A stretch of DNA of 64,000 nt from Paenibacillus albicereus (GTDB taxonomy: Bacteria > Bacillota > Bacilli > Paenibacillales > Paenibacillaceae), in contig NZ_CP051428.1 of the NCBI RefSeq assembly GCF_012676905.1, positions 3,310,001 to 3,374,000 of the forward strand, in the 5' to 3' direction. Below the pieces are notes generated by a model that was not told the origin of the DNA, made no database searches, and saw only the letters and a list, made by a program, of their open reading frames with translations. This document shows, piece after piece, positions 1 to 8,451 of the stretch. Position numbers and translations under genes: made by a program. The first letter of the stretch is position 1. The number at the start of each line of letters is the position of its first letter.

Positions 1-1
1 C

Positions 2-73
2 GAGCCGGATGCGGGGGCGCTGATTGTAGAAGGGGGAACGGAAACGCTCCGCATGCGGAAACGCTTCATGTAG
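2..73 (+). CDS. C-terminal end of a gene cut by the window edge
   Basis: An open frame enters from the left edge and stops with TAG at 71-73, giving a 23-residue tail that ends in RMRKRFM. A strong hairpin at about 150-198 lies 80 bases beyond the stop, as expected at the end of a transcription unit. The tail is too short to assign a family. It could also be a chance open frame. Confidence 0.3.
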   Translation, partial: EPDAGALIVEGGTETLRMRKRFM

Positions 74-149
74 GAGAAGAGCAGAACCTCCCCACGTGCA
101 GGCGTGTTGTGAAAATGGAACCGACCTGCTTCACGCTTAAAGGTATGAC

Positions 150-198
150 AAAGGGCTGCTCCCATGATCCGCTTCACGGATGATGGGAGCAGCCCCTT
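150..198. terminator. Strong hairpin, probable terminator
   Basis: Inverted repeat with arms of about 14 bases (AGGGCTGCTCCCAT and its complement at 183-197) around a 17-base loop. It sits between the partial plus-strand gene and the 3' end of the minus-strand fosB. No long T-run follows on either side, so termination is inferred from position and stem strength. Confidence 0.5.
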
Positions 199-370
199 GT
201 ACGTTTGGGCTCTCCTTCCAGCGCGTTCTCGGGTGCTGAACGCCCGATTATCCCGCTCCAGCGGCTGAATGGCGCTTGTCCGTTTCGTTCGAATGGATGA
301 GACGCCCATAGAGGCCCAATCGCGTCTCTATGTTTCGTTAAAGTCCTCGTCCAAGCAAAATCTCCTGCCG

Positions 371-793
371 CTAGTCGAAAAACTCCATATGCGGCTTGGT
401 CTCGCGATAATAGGCCATCCGGTCGGCCAGCGTGCCGGTATGGAATTCGAACTTGTGTCCGTCCGGGTCGGCGAAGTAGACCGAACGCCGGTCCCGCTCG
501 TCCCGCTCCCGCCCCGGCAGGATATCCGCGCCGATGCGCCGCAGCCGGGACAACGCCTCGTCGAAGTCCTCCTCGTTCACAGAGAAGGCCATATGGGTGT
601 ACGACAGCCGGATCTCCTCGCGCGGAAGACCCTTTTCTTCGTTCAGAGCCAGCCACAGTCCGTCGAGATCGAAATAGGCGGTCGTCCGCCCGCGCACGAG
701 CAGCCTCGCGCCGAGCGCCTCCCGATAAAACGAGATCGACCGCTCCAGCGACGAGACGCTGAACAGCAGATGATTGATGCCTTGCAGCTTCAT
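371..793 (-). CDS. fosB: FosB-type metallothiol transferase (fosfomycin resistance)
   Basis: 140-residue VOC/glyoxalase-fold protein. FosB enzymes add bacillithiol (or cysteine) to the epoxide of fosfomycin using a divalent metal and act as cytoplasmic dimers. The expected metal ligands are visible as His8 (INHLLFSV), His67 (YTHMAFSV) and Glu116 ([10 protein letters not shown]), at nearly the standard FosB positions. The [19 protein letters not shown] segment and the C-terminal YY...KPHM tail are typical of the family. The ATG at 793 is preceded by AGAAGGAGGC at 801-810; longer upstream in-frame starts have no such site. The gene stands alone, convergent with the upstream partial gene. A generic VOC dioxygenase is less likely given length and tail. 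Confidence 0.88.
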   Translation of the reverse strand: MKLQGINHLLFSVSSLERSISFYREALGARLLVRGRTTAYFDLDGLWLALNEEKGLPREEIRLSYTHMAFSVNEEDFDEALSRLRRIGADILPGRERDERDRRSVYFADPDGHKFEFHTGTLADRMAYYRETKPHMEFFD

Positions 794-944
794 GATCGCA
801 GCCTCCTTCTGGCCGAAAACAACGAGCCCGCCTAGGCAGGCCGCTTCGGCGCTTTTTCTATTTCTGTGGCATGGAGCATCAAGCCCCGCTTCCACTCAGC
901 AGCCAGGGAGCCGGATGAACGCCGCCACCGCCTGCCCGAAGTCG

Positions 945-975
945 CAAAAAGCCCCGGCAGCCTGGCTGCCGGGAC
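945..975 (-). terminator. Rho-independent terminator of the NlpC/P60 gene
   Basis: On the minus strand CCCGGCAG-CCAGG-CTGCCGGG is followed by CTTTTT. It lies 15 bases beyond the stop of the NlpC/P60 gene. Confidence 0.85.
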
Positions 976-989
976 CTCGCCTGTGATTC

Positions 990-1481
990 TTATTCCTCGC
1001 CGGCGACGTCCTCGCCGTCATCCTCGCCGATCAACTTGCTGTAGTCCTCTCCGGTCACGACGCGGCGGGCGGTGACGTACCGCTTGGCGTAGTAGGATTC
1101 GCTCAGCTTCGTGTAGCGCACGCCCTTGTTGGAGGAGTGGGCGAACTTGCCGTCGCCGACGTAAATGCCGGCATGCGAGATGCCGCGGCCGCTCGTATTG
1201 AAGAACACGAGATCGCCGGGACGAAGGTCGTCCTTGTCCACCTTCGAGCCGATCTGAGCCTGCGACTTGGACGTGCGGGGCAGCTTGACGTCGAACTGGT
1301 TGAAAATGTGACGGATGAAGCCGGAGCAGTCGAAGCCGGCCGTCGTCGTGCCCCCGTACTTGTAAGGCGTGCCGATGACTTTCTTGATCGCGCTGTCGAG
1401 ATCCGGCGTATTCGCGAACGCGCTGGTGCTGAACGTCAGAAGCATGAACAGGCTGAGCATGGATAAGATGACTTTCTTCAC
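990..1481 (-). CDS. Secreted NlpC/P60 cell-wall endopeptidase
   Basis: 163-residue secreted D,L-endopeptidase-type hydrolase; NlpC/P60 enzymes cut peptide stems of peptidoglycan. Residues 1-23 form a signal peptide (KK, hydrophobic core, SAFA-N). The single NlpC/P60 domain has the catalytic Cys52 in DCSGF, His103 in ISHAGIYVG and a third polar residue at His115 (KFAHSS). No LysM or SH3 wall-binding domain is present. The tail is acidic (GEDDGEDVAGEE). The start is GTG at 1481, placed by the GAAGGGAG ribosome site 9 bases upstream; an upstream in-frame ATG would lie inside the riboswitch. The leader carries a c-di-AMP riboswitch, which links expression to wall and osmotic signalling. A terminator follows directly. 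Confidence 0.92.
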   Translation of the reverse strand: MKKVILSMLSLFMLLTFSTSAFANTPDLDSAIKKVIGTPYKYGGTTTAGFDCSGFIRHIFNQFDVKLPRTSKSQAQIGSKVDKDDLRPGDLVFFNTSGRGISHAGIYVGDGKFAHSSNKGVRYTKLSESYYAKRYVTARRVVTGEDYSKLIGEDDGEDVAGEE

Positions 1482-1497
1482 GAGTTGCTTCTCCCTT

Positions 1498-1620
1498 CGG
1501 ATGCCTACGAAGTTAGCTGTGGGTTCGGTTGAAGGTTCCCTAGAATCCTCTCTTGCAAGATTCATTCACCCGGTATGGTTCCCCCGTTTTTCTCCTCGAA
1601 AATTCGGCACGATGATTCAT
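1498..1620 (-). promoter_or_regulatory. c-di-AMP riboswitch (ydaO/yuaA type)
   Basis: Reading the minus strand upstream of the NlpC/P60 gene, the conserved blocks appear in the right order: GTGCCGAA, then GGGGGAACCA, GGGTGAAT, an internal stem, then CCGAACCCACAGCTAACTT and CGTAGGCAT, ending just before the ribosome binding site. These are the recognisable cores of the ydaO/yuaA aptamer, which binds cyclic di-AMP and usually turns off wall hydrolase and potassium or osmolyte transport genes when the ligand is high. The link to an NlpC/P60 hydrolase is classical for this class. I saw the conserved blocks but did not fold the RNA; the exact ends are approximate. Confidence 0.88.
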
Positions 1621-1829
1621 AAATTTTGGTAAAGGTTAATATTCGTAGTTTCGTGTCGAATCCCTGCCTAGGAATTATTAGAAGTCCCTCATCAAATCCC
1701 TTACTTTTCTCATAAATCGGAATAGGCCCTTTCTCCCATATCATCGAATCGCGTCGATTTCCCTCTCGTTCTTCCTACCTAGAGGAAGAAATGGATATTT
1801 CCCCCTCCGACTCTGTGAAAATATCCTTT

Positions 1830-1858
1830 TTGCAGTATGTATTTAATAGGATAATAAT
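1830..1858 (+). promoter_or_regulatory. Possible promoter of the chitinase gene
   Basis: The AT-rich stretch holds TTGCAG (1830-1835) and, 16-17 bases on, TAATAA/AATAAT (1852-1858). It lies about 80 bases before the chitinase start. Match to sigma-A is modest and spacing is ambiguous. The rest of 1621-1937 shows nothing else I can name. Confidence 0.3.
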
Positions 1859-1937
1859 GGCACCTTCCGATCGAAAGGAGGCCAGCCGCCGAAGCCGTCT
1901 TCTTGCCTTCATCTCTCATCCAAAAAGGAGGACTCTC

Positions 1938-3206
1938 ATGTCCGCAACTTCCCGCTTCAACAAGCCCCGCTTCACGGCGCTGCGCGCGCTGCTGCTCGCC
2001 GCGTTCCTGATCGTCTCGATTCTGCCGGGCTCGTTCGCCGTACGGACCGCCAATGCGGCGGATGCCTGTACCGGCGTCGCCGCCTGGTCGGCCTCCGCCG
2101 TCTACACGGCCGGCCAGAAGGCCGTGTACGCCAGCACGCTGTACGAGGCCAAGTGGTGGACGACGAACGAACGTCCGGACCAGGCCGGCCAATGGGGCGC
2201 CTGGAAATCGCTCGGCGCCTGCTCGTCCACGCCGACGCCGACTCCGACGCCCGGCGTTCCGAGCGGCAAGATTACCGGCGCTTACGTTGCCGACTGGCAT
2301 TTTCCCAATGTGAGCACGGTGCCGGCCCAGAAGCTGACGCATGTGTTCTACGCCTTCGCTGATGCGGTCAATAACGGCGTGAGCGGAGGAGACGCCTCCA
2401 AGCTCGCTCAGCTGACGACGCTCCGGAGCAAAAATCCGAACCTGAAGGTGCTCGTCTCCGTCGGGGGCTGGGACCGCTCGCAGGGCTTCGCCAGCGCCGC
2501 TTCCACCGACGCCAACCGGACGGCCTTCGCCAACAGCGCCCTCTCGTACATCCGCGCCAACAAGCTGGACGGCATCGATATCGACTGGGAATATCCGACC
2601 GCAAGCGACAAGCAGAATTATACGCTGTTCATTCAGAAGCTCCGTTCCGTGCTGGACGCCGGCAGCGCGGCGGACGGCCGGGGCGCCAACAAGTATCAGC
2701 TGACCGCCGCCGTAGGCGCTTCGGACTACGGGCTCGGCAACATCGACATCGCTGCCGTGCACCCGTCGTTCGACTTCCTGAACGTCATGACCTACGACAT
2801 GCAGGCCGGCTCGGGCACGCATCATACCGCCCTTTACAATTCCTCCCGCGCGAACTACAGCGTCGACAGCGCGGTCAAGCTGCTCAAGAGCAAGGGGCTG
2901 CCGACGTCCAAGCTGGTCATCGGAGGAGCTTTCTACTCCCACGGCACGGCCGACTACACGTACGACCAGCTGAAGGCGAGCTATATCAACAAGAACGGCT
3001 GGACGCGCCAATGGGACGACACGGCCAAGGCTCCTTATTTGACGAACAGCAGCGGCGGCTTCCTGACCTATGACGATACGCAGTCGCTGACGGAGAAGGT
3101 CAAGTATCTCAAGGCGAACAGCCTGGCCGGCATCATGTTCTGGGAGTACGGGCAGAACATGGACGGCGAGCTGCTGAACGCGATCGACGCCGCTCTCAAA
3201 TCCTAG
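1938..3206 (+). CDS. Secreted chitinase, CBM5/12 plus GH18
   Basis: 422-residue secreted chitin hydrolase. Residues 1-37 are a signal peptide (basic start, hydrophobic core, ending TANA). Residues 41-90 form a chitin-binding CBM5/12 module rich in Trp (AAWSASAVYTAGQKAVY ... EAKWWTT). A Thr-Pro linker leads to a GH18 barrel from about residue 105. The catalytic motif DGIDIDWEYP carries the proton donor Glu218. The SVGG motif (LVSVGGWD) and terminal MFWEYGQ strand are also typical. The ATG at 1938 has AAGGAGG at 1925-1931. The gene stands alone, convergent with the CBS-domain gene through a shared terminator. It likely acts on fungal or arthropod chitin, in keeping with the glucanases near 54-61 kb. 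Confidence 0.95.
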   Translation: MSATSRFNKPRFTALRALLLAAFLIVSILPGSFAVRTANAADACTGVAAWSASAVYTAGQKAVYASTLYEAKWWTTNERPDQAGQWGAWKSLGACSSTPTPTPTPGVPSGKITGAYVADWHFPNVSTVPAQKLTHVFYAFADAVNNGVSGGDASKLAQLTTLRSKNPNLKVLVSVGGWDRSQGFASAASTDANRTAFANSALSYIRANKLDGIDIDWEYPTASDKQNYTLFIQKLRSVLDAGSAADGRGANKYQLTAAVGASDYGLGNIDIAAVHPSFDFLNVMTYDMQAGSGTHHTALYNSSRANYSVDSAVKLLKSKGLPTSKLVIGGAFYSHGTADYTYDQLKASYINKNGWTRQWDDTAKAPYLTNSSGGFLTYDDTQSLTEKVKYLKANSLAGIMFWEYGQNMDGELLNAIDAALKS

Positions 3207-3285
3207 CCGATCGGCAGGCAAGCATGGCCTCGCTCCCTCGCCAGGGAGCGGAGCCTTGCCGGTTCGCCCCGAGCGGCTGCAACGC

Positions 3286-3335
3286 AAAAAAGGTGGAAGG
3301 ATTGCCGGCCGAGCCGGTTTTCCTTCCACCTTTTT
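3286..3335. terminator. Bidirectional terminator between chitinase and CBS gene
   Basis: AAAAAAGGTGGAAGG pairs with CCTTCCACCTTTTT around a 21-base loop that itself can pair (GCCGGCC...GCCGG). T-runs on both strands suit the convergent genes. Confidence 0.88.
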
Positions 3336-3802
3336 CAACGTTCCTCGGTCAGATAACTGCCGAAGGAGTGCCGGATGACATCTCCGCGGCTGATGATGCC
3401 GACGAGCACGCCCCCGCGGTGCACGGGCACCTTCTTGATCTGCTTGCGGCCGAGCAGGCCCGCGATATGCGCGACGTCCTCGTCCTGGCTGACCGCCACG
3501 ACCTTCTTGCGCGACAGCTCCATGACGTTGCGTCCAAGCAGACGGCGCGTGCGGTCGTCGTACTCGCCTTCGTTCATGCTCATCACGGCGGAGAAGTAGA
3601 ACGCATCGAGGACGAAGTCCTCCCGGTGGCCGATGTAGCGCATGATGTCGCCGTCGCTGATATAGCCGACGATCTCGTTGCGTTCGTTGACGACCGGCAA
3701 GCCGCTGATCCTGTACTTGATGAACTTCTCGATGACGTCCCTCAGCGTATCCGTCTCCTTGACCTTGTGGACCTGGCGGATCATGATCTCATGCGCCTTC
3801 AT
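3335..3802 (-). CDS. Tandem CBS-domain protein
   Basis: 155-residue cytoplasmic protein made almost wholly of two CBS motifs (about 1-60 and 75-135), which as a pair bind adenosine nucleotides such as AMP, ATP or c-di-AMP. Visible features: RQVHKVKETDTLRDVIEKF...ISGLPVVNERNEIVGYISDGDIM and a second HIAGLLGRKQIKKVPVHRGGVLVGIISRGDVI. No fused catalytic or membrane domain is present, so it may act as a nucleotide-sensing partner. ATG at 3802 has a GGGGGGTG site upstream; a start 13 codons earlier is possible. It is divergent from the marR-like gene, and the control region between them holds a consensus promoter and an overlapping palindrome. Confidence 0.85.
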   Translation of the reverse strand: MKAHEIMIRQVHKVKETDTLRDVIEKFIKYRISGLPVVNERNEIVGYISDGDIMRYIGHREDFVLDAFYFSAVMSMNEGEYDDRTRRLLGRNVMELSRKKVVAVSQDEDVAHIAGLLGRKQIKKVPVHRGGVLVGIISRGDVIRHSFGSYLTEER

Positions 3803-3862
3803 CCCCTGCACCCCCCGGGCTCTCGAACCGTCCTCCTGCATGTGGTTGCATCATGCATCTAT

Positions 3863-3883
3863 ATAATTGTATTATACAACTAT
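3863..3883. promoter_or_regulatory. Candidate MarR-family operator
   Basis: Imperfect 21-bp palindrome with arms of 10 around one central base and one arm mismatch; its core is TTGTATTATACAA (3867-3879). It covers the -10 box of the CBS gene and lies upstream of the divergent MarR-type regulator. AT-rich palindromes of this shape are typical MarR-family operators. Control of both genes is inferred. Confidence 0.65.
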
Positions 3884-3898
3884 ATCGAAACCTGTCAA
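3871..3898 (-). promoter_or_regulatory. Sigma-A promoter of the CBS-domain gene
   Basis: On the minus strand a perfect TTGACA (3898-3893) and a perfect TATAAT (3876-3871) are 16 bases apart, reading into the CBS gene. For the plus strand a weaker TTGCAT (3846-3851) and TATTAT (3870-3875), 18 bases apart, could serve the MarR gene. Confidence 0.8.
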
Positions 3899-3989
3899 TG
3901 CAGGGTATGCCTGCCGACAGGTCAAGGAGACGGCGAATGACGCCCGCTTTCAGGAGGGCGGCGCCGCCTCCCCGTCAGGAGGAGAGACG

Positions 3990-4421
3990 ATGGACCACCA
4001 CGCAGTCGAAACGATCGAAATGGAGCTGTCCCACCTGATTCGGCGGCTCATCTCGGAGACGACTTACCGCAAGAGCGGCGACAGCCTGGATCGGGCGGCC
4101 TATCTGCTGCTCGACCATATCGCCGGAAGCGGCTGGGCGTCGGTCAAGACGCTCGCCGAGGAATTCCGGCTGGACAGCTCCACGATCAGCCGTCAGACGG
4201 CCGCGCTCGAGAAGAAAGGCTATCTTGCGCGCATGCCGGTGGAAAGCGACCGCCGGGCGTACACGCTGGAGCTGACCGAGCTCGGACGCCAGGAGCTGGA
4301 GAAGAACAAGCAGATGCGGACCGAGCGCATCGGCGAGCTGCTGGCAGGCTGGACGGCGCAGGACGTCGAGCAGTTCAGCCGGCTGCTGCAGAAGTTCGGC
4401 GAGTCCGTGTCGGAAGGCTAG
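3990..4421 (+). CDS. MarR-family transcriptional regulator
   Basis: 143-residue winged-helix repressor. The HTH lies at about residues 55-75 (VKTLAEEFRLDSSTISRQTA), followed by the wing (KKGYLARMPVESDRRAYTLELTELG) with the DRR motif usual in MarR proteins. Flanking helices would form the dimer interface and ligand pocket. ATG at 3990 follows AGGAGGAG at 3977-3984; the longer open frame upstream runs through the operator and is rejected. It likely represses itself and the divergent CBS-domain gene through the palindrome at 3863-3883. The ligand is unknown; there is no obvious redox-sensing Cys pair. Confidence 0.88.
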   Translation: MDHHAVETIEMELSHLIRRLISETTYRKSGDSLDRAAYLLLDHIAGSGWASVKTLAEEFRLDSSTISRQTAALEKKGYLARMPVESDRRAYTLELTELGRQELEKNKQMRTERIGELLAGWTAQDVEQFSRLLQKFGESVSEG

Positions 4422-4463
4422 ACCGGCGGGGACAAAATGGATCGGATCGGGCAGGCCGGCAGC

Positions 4464-6914
4464 TCATCCCGCCTGGACGCGCTGCAGGCGCAGCGCGTTC
4501 AGCACGACCGAGACGGAGCTGAGCGCCATCGCCGCGCCGGCGACCCATGGCTCCAGCAGGCCGGCGGCCGCGATCGGGATGCCGAGCGAGTTGTAGCCGA
4601 GCGCCCAGAACAGGTTCTGGCGAATGTTGGCCATCGTCTTGCGGCTCATGCGGATCGCCTCGGGGATGCTGCGCAGGTCGCCGCGCATGAGCGTCACGTC
4701 GGCCGCTTCCAGCGCGACGTCCGAGCCGGTGCCGACCGCCATGCCGATGTCGGCCGTGGCGAGCGCAGGCGCGTCGTTGATGCCGTCGCCGACCATCGCC
4801 ACGACGCGGCCTTCGCGCTGCAGGCGGCTTACCTCGTCCGCCTTGCCCTCCGGCAGCACCTCGGCGAGCACTTCGCCGATGCCTGCCTGGGCGGCGATCG
4901 CCTCGGCGGTGCGGCGGTTGTCGCCCGTCAGCAGGATGACGCGCAGGCCCATCTCCTTCAGCTTCGCCACGGCTTCGGCCGAGCTCGGCTTGATCGTGTC
5001 GGCGACGGCGATCAGACCCGCGTAGCGGCCGTCGACCGCGACGAGCATCGCCGTTTTGCCTTCCCGCTCCAACGCCTCCATCTGGGGATAGGCGGCAGCG
5101 GCGTCCACCGCTTCCCGCTCCATGAGGCGCCGGGTGCCGACGAGCACGCGGCGACCTTCGACGTCGGCCTGGATGCCGTAGCCCGGAATCGCTTCGAAGG
5201 ACGTCGGCTCCGGCAGCTCCGGCAAGTCGCGGCGTATGCCGGCGACGATCGCCTCGGCCAGCGGATGCTCGGAGGCGAGCTCCGCCGCTCCGGTCAGGCG
5301 CAGCAGCTCGCCGCGCTCGATGGCCGGCAGGACATCGGTCAGCACCGGCTTGCCCTCGGTGACCGTGCCGGTCTTGTCGAGCACGATCGTATCGGCTTTA
5401 TGCGTCTGCTCCAGATGCTCTCCGCCCTTGAACAGGATGCCGAGCTCCGCGGCGCGGCCTGATCCCGCCATGATCGAGGTGGGAGTCGCCAGGCCGAGCG
5501 CGCACGGGCAGGCGATGACCAGGACGGCGATCGCGATCTCCAGCGCATGGGCAAAATCGCCCGGAGCGATCAGGAAGTACCAGACCAGTCCCGCCGCAAG
5601 CGCGGCCGCGACGACGATCGGCACGAAGATGCCGGAAATGCGGTCGGCGACGCGCTGGATCGGCGCCTTGGACCCTTGCGCCTGCTCGACGATGCGGACG
5701 ATCTGCGCCAGCGTGGAGTCGCCTGCGGCCCGCGTCGAGCGGACGAGCAGCGCCCCGTTCTTGTTCATCGTGGCGCCGGTGACCGCATCGCCGGCTTGCT
5801 TGGAGACGGGCAGGCTTTCCCCCGTCAGCATCGACTCGTCGACGCTGCTGCTGCCGTCCTCGACGAGACCGTCCACGGGAATCTTGTCGCCGGGCCGGAC
5901 GCGGACGAGATCGCCGACCTGCACTTCTTCGAGCGGCACCGCGATGTCCCGGCCGTCCCGCAGCACGGTAGCCGTCTTCGCCTGCAGGCCCATGAGCGAC
6001 TTGATCGCCTCGGAGGTGCGGCCCTTGGCCAGCGCCTCGAGCAGCTTGCCGGTCACGACGAGCGTGATGAGCACGGCGCTCGTCTCATAGTAGAGCGACG
6101 GTCCGCCGTGATGCGCGCCGCTGCCCGCCAGCTGCCACTCGATCGTCAGATACAGGCTGTAGAAGTATGCGGCCGACGTGCCGAGCGCGATGAGCACATC
6201 CATGTTCGCCCCGCCGCTGCGCAGCGCGTTGAACGCGCCCCGGTAAAAAGGCGCCCCGATTACGAATTGCACCGGCGTAGCCAGGGCAAGCTGCAGCCAT
6301 GGATTCATGAGCAGCGCCGGAACCGGCAGCCACGACAAGAAGGCGAAATGCGCCGCCATCGTGTACAGCAGCGGCAGCGAGAGCAGCGCCGAGGCGGCGA
6401 GGCGCAGCGCCTGACTTTTCCTCTCCTTGCGCTTGCGGGCTTCCGCTCCCCCGGCCTCCTGCTCGATCGGCAGCGCCTTGTAGCCGAGCTTCGCCACTTT
6501 CTGCTGCATGTCGCCCAGGCTGACCTCGCCTGGAGCGTATTCGACGCGAGCTGTCTCCATCGCGAAGTTCACCGTCGCCGAGGCGACGCCCGGCATGCGG
6601 GAGAGGCCTTTTTCGATGCGGGCGGCGCAAGCGGCGCAAGTCATTCCTTCCAGCCGCAGCTGAACGGTATCGTTCGCCGTGCCGTAGCCCAGCTTTTTCA
6701 CTTTGTCCTCCAACGCGACTCGGTCGACCTTGCCCGGATCGTAGACGACGCTCGCCTGCTCCGTCGCGAAATTGACGCTGGCCGCCGAGACGCCGTCTAT
6801 TTTGGCCAGCCCCTTCTCGATGCGCGTCGCGCAGGCGGCGCAAGTCATGCCGGTTACCTGAAGAACGGATTTATGTTCGCCCGACGGGGCGGCGGTTGCT
6901 TCGGATCGAGCCAT
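4464..6914 (-). CDS. copA: Copper-exporting P1B-type ATPase CopA
   Basis: 816-residue ATP-driven Cu(I) exporter of the cytoplasmic membrane. Two N-terminal HMA domains each carry a GMTCAAC copper site (Cys25/Cys28 and Cys93/Cys96). The membrane Cys-Pro-Cys of the transport path is at 469-471 ([13 protein letters not shown]), the phosphorylated Asp is Asp513 in DKTGT, and the nucleotide-domain His-Pro is at 550-551 (SEHPLAEA). The hinge [12 protein letters not shown] and late [12 protein letters not shown] helices are present. Full length for the family. ATG at 6914 has GGAGG just upstream. No copZ or csoR lies beside it. The promoter spacer holds a G-rich block that may be a copper operator. 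Confidence 0.95.
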   Translation of the reverse strand: MARSEATAAPSGEHKSVLQVTGMTCAACATRIEKGLAKIDGVSAASVNFATEQASVVYDPGKVDRVALEDKVKKLGYGTANDTVQLRLEGMTCAACAARIEKGLSRMPGVASATVNFAMETARVEYAPGEVSLGDMQQKVAKLGYKALPIEQEAGGAEARKRKERKSQALRLAASALLSLPLLYTMAAHFAFLSWLPVPALLMNPWLQLALATPVQFVIGAPFYRGAFNALRSGGANMDVLIALGTSAAYFYSLYLTIEWQLAGSGAHHGGPSLYYETSAVLITLVVTGKLLEALAKGRTSEAIKSLMGLQAKTATVLRDGRDIAVPLEEVQVGDLVRVRPGDKIPVDGLVEDGSSSVDESMLTGESLPVSKQAGDAVTGATMNKNGALLVRSTRAAGDSTLAQIVRIVEQAQGSKAPIQRVADRISGIFVPIVVAAALAAGLVWYFLIAPGDFAHALEIAIAVLVIACPCALGLATPTSIMAGSGRAAELGILFKGGEHLEQTHKADTIVLDKTGTVTEGKPVLTDVLPAIERGELLRLTGAAELASEHPLAEAIVAGIRRDLPELPEPTSFEAIPGYGIQADVEGRRVLVGTRRLMEREAVDAAAAYPQMEALEREGKTAMLVAVDGRYAGLIAVADTIKPSSAEAVAKLKEMGLRVILLTGDNRRTAEAIAAQAGIGEVLAEVLPEGKADEVSRLQREGRVVAMVGDGINDAPALATADIGMAVGTGSDVALEAADVTLMRGDLRSIPEAIRMSRKTMANIRQNLFWALGYNSLGIPIAAAGLLEPWVAGAAMALSSVSVVLNALRLQRVQAG

Positions 6915-6949
6915 CTTGTTTCGCCTCCAAATAGGTTAGCTTTGACTCC

Positions 6950-6978
6950 AATATACCCCCTCCCCCTATATTGGTCAA
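6950..6978 (-). promoter_or_regulatory. copA promoter with G-rich spacer, possible copper operator
   Basis: On the minus strand TTGACC (6978-6973) and TATATT (6955-6950) are exactly 17 bases apart. The spacer reads ATATAGGGGGAGGGGGTA, flanked by AT on both sides. CsoR sites of Bacillus copZA also lie in the spacer and have G/C runs flanked by TA, but they are inverted repeats; this one is closer to a mirror repeat. The promoter is well supported; the operator is inference. Confidence 0.6.
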
Positions 6979-7172
6979 GAAAAAAATGTCCTTCCTTCGC
7001 CCTTTTTTTGTAGGATGGCCTCCTGGGTTTGCGGGTATTCGGCTGCCGCATGGATATGCGATGCTTGTCCGCTGCCTGGATTGGGGGTAGGTTTCCCCCG
7101 GCGCCGACCGGCGGCAGGAAAAGGAAGCCCCGGCAGCGAAATGGGCTGGCAACGGAAAGGTGGATCGTCTCC

Positions 7173-8372
7173 ATGCCTGAAACAGTAACCGCATATGTCT
7201 TGGATACCGGCGTCGACCCGAGCTTGGCGGACGAGTTCCCTCATGTCCGCCTCCAGCCCGGCTTCAACCTGAGCCGGCACGGCTCCCCGGACGACAGCTC
7301 CGACCCGCATGGTCACGGCACGGCCGTCGCGCGCACGCTGCTCGCAGCGTGCCGAACGGCAACGGTCCGGCTGGTGCCGATCCGGCTGCTCGATCGGCGC
7401 GGCGCGCTCTGGGAGCGGAGCCGGGTCGCCGACGCGCTGGAGCGCATCCTCCGCGAGCTGCCGGAGGGACCGGCGGTCGTCTGCGCCGCCTTCGGCGACG
7501 GCCGGCATCTGCTGCCGGACGAGCCGGACGGCGAGCCGGCGGCGGCGGAGCGGATTCGCGAGCTGCGCCGGCGAGGCGTCGCCTTCGTCGCTGCGGCCGG
7601 CAACTTCTATGCCGCCGCGCGGCAGCAGCGCCGCTGGGGGATGTGCTGGCCGGCCAGCTGTCCGGACGCGGTAAGCGTCGGGGCGGCCGTTTTCGTGCCG
7701 GAGGAAGGGCGGCAGCGCGAGGGAGATGGAGCAAGCCGAGACAAGACGGAACGGATTGCGTCGGCGGACGGTGAGGCTTCGGCTCTGAGCGAGGGAGCTT
7801 TGGCTCCGAGGGAAGCAGCTTCGGGGCTAAGCGAGGGAGCTGCTGCTAGGAGCGAGGCGGATTCGATTCTGAGCAAGGCGGCGTCGGGGCCAAGCGAGGG
7901 AGCTGCTGCTAGGAGCGAGGCGGATTCGATTCTGAGCAAGGCGGCGTCGGGGCCAAGCGAGAGAGCTGCTGCTACGAGAGAGGCAGCTTCGGGGCTAAGC
8001 GAGGGAGCTCCGGCTTCAAGCAAGGATGCTTCGGCTTTAAACAAGGATGCTTCGGCTTTAAGCGAGGCAGCGTCGATTCTAAGCAAGGGGGATTCCGCTC
8101 CAAGCGAGACGGCTTCGTCTGGCCGTTGGCTGCTAGAGCCGAACAGCCAGCGAGTGCCGTCCGCATCGGCCTGCGGCGGCACGACCTTGTTCGCGCCTGC
8201 GCATCCGCCGGGGCATACAAGCGGCGCCGCAGCCTTCGCGGCCGGCCGGCTGGCGGCCGTCTGCAGCCGCTACCCCGGCATCAACGTGGACGAGCAGCTC
8301 GTTCTGCTGTTGAGCGGTGCCGCCTCCGTTCCCGATGGCGAAGACGGGGCGCGTTGGCCGCTGTTGCTTTGA
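7173..8372 (+). CDS. Subtilisin-like serine protease (S8) without signal peptide
   Basis: 399-residue S8 peptidase. The catalytic triad is complete: Asp11 (YVLDTGVDP), His48 (DPHGHGTAVA) and Ser350 (GHTSGAAAFAAG), with the oxyanion Asn144 (FVAAAGNFYA). The catalytic Asp is only 11 residues from the start and there is no signal peptide or propeptide, so an intracellular protein or a non-classical one is implied. A low-complexity insert (about residues 195-315) of Ser/Glu/Ala-rich repeats splits the Asn and Ser segments; a 63-bp unit is exactly duplicated at 7831-7956. ATG at 7173 follows AAGGTGG at 7157-7163. An upstream extension in the same frame shows no secretion signal. It could also be a degraded regulator protease, but all catalytic residues remain. 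Confidence 0.82.
   Translation: MPETVTAYVLDTGVDPSLADEFPHVRLQPGFNLSRHGSPDDSSDPHGHGTAVARTLLAACRTATVRLVPIRLLDRRGALWERSRVADALERILRELPEGPAVVCAAFGDGRHLLPDEPDGEPAAAERIRELRRRGVAFVAAAGNFYAAARQQRRWGMCWPASCPDAVSVGAAVFVPEEGRQREGDGASRDKTERIASADGEASALSEGALAPREAASGLSEGAAARSEADSILSKAASGPSEGAAARSEADSILSKAASGPSERAAATREAASGLSEGAPASSKDASALNKDASALSEAASILSKGDSAPSETASSGRWLLEPNSQRVPSASACGGTTLFAPAHPPGHTSGAAAFAAGRLAAVCSRYPGINVDEQLVLLLSGAASVPDGEDGARWPLLL
7776..8110 (+). repeat. In-frame minisatellite inside the subtilase gene
   Basis: Imperfect repeats coding for variants of ALSEGAxAxREA and SILSKAASGPSEGAA. One 63-bp (21-codon) unit is exactly duplicated (7831 and 7894). All period lengths keep the reading frame. Confidence 0.85.
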
Positions 8373-8451
8373 GGACATGAACTTCAATCGGAGAGCGTTC
8401 GGCCTTCAGACAGAGATGGGGGATTTACTTGCCGCGAAAGGGGCGAATTCA

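Noticed and set aside
174-656. A minus-strand open frame over the fosB region
   Set aside because: It is in another frame of the same strand as fosB, has no ribosome site and crosses the hairpin at 150-198.
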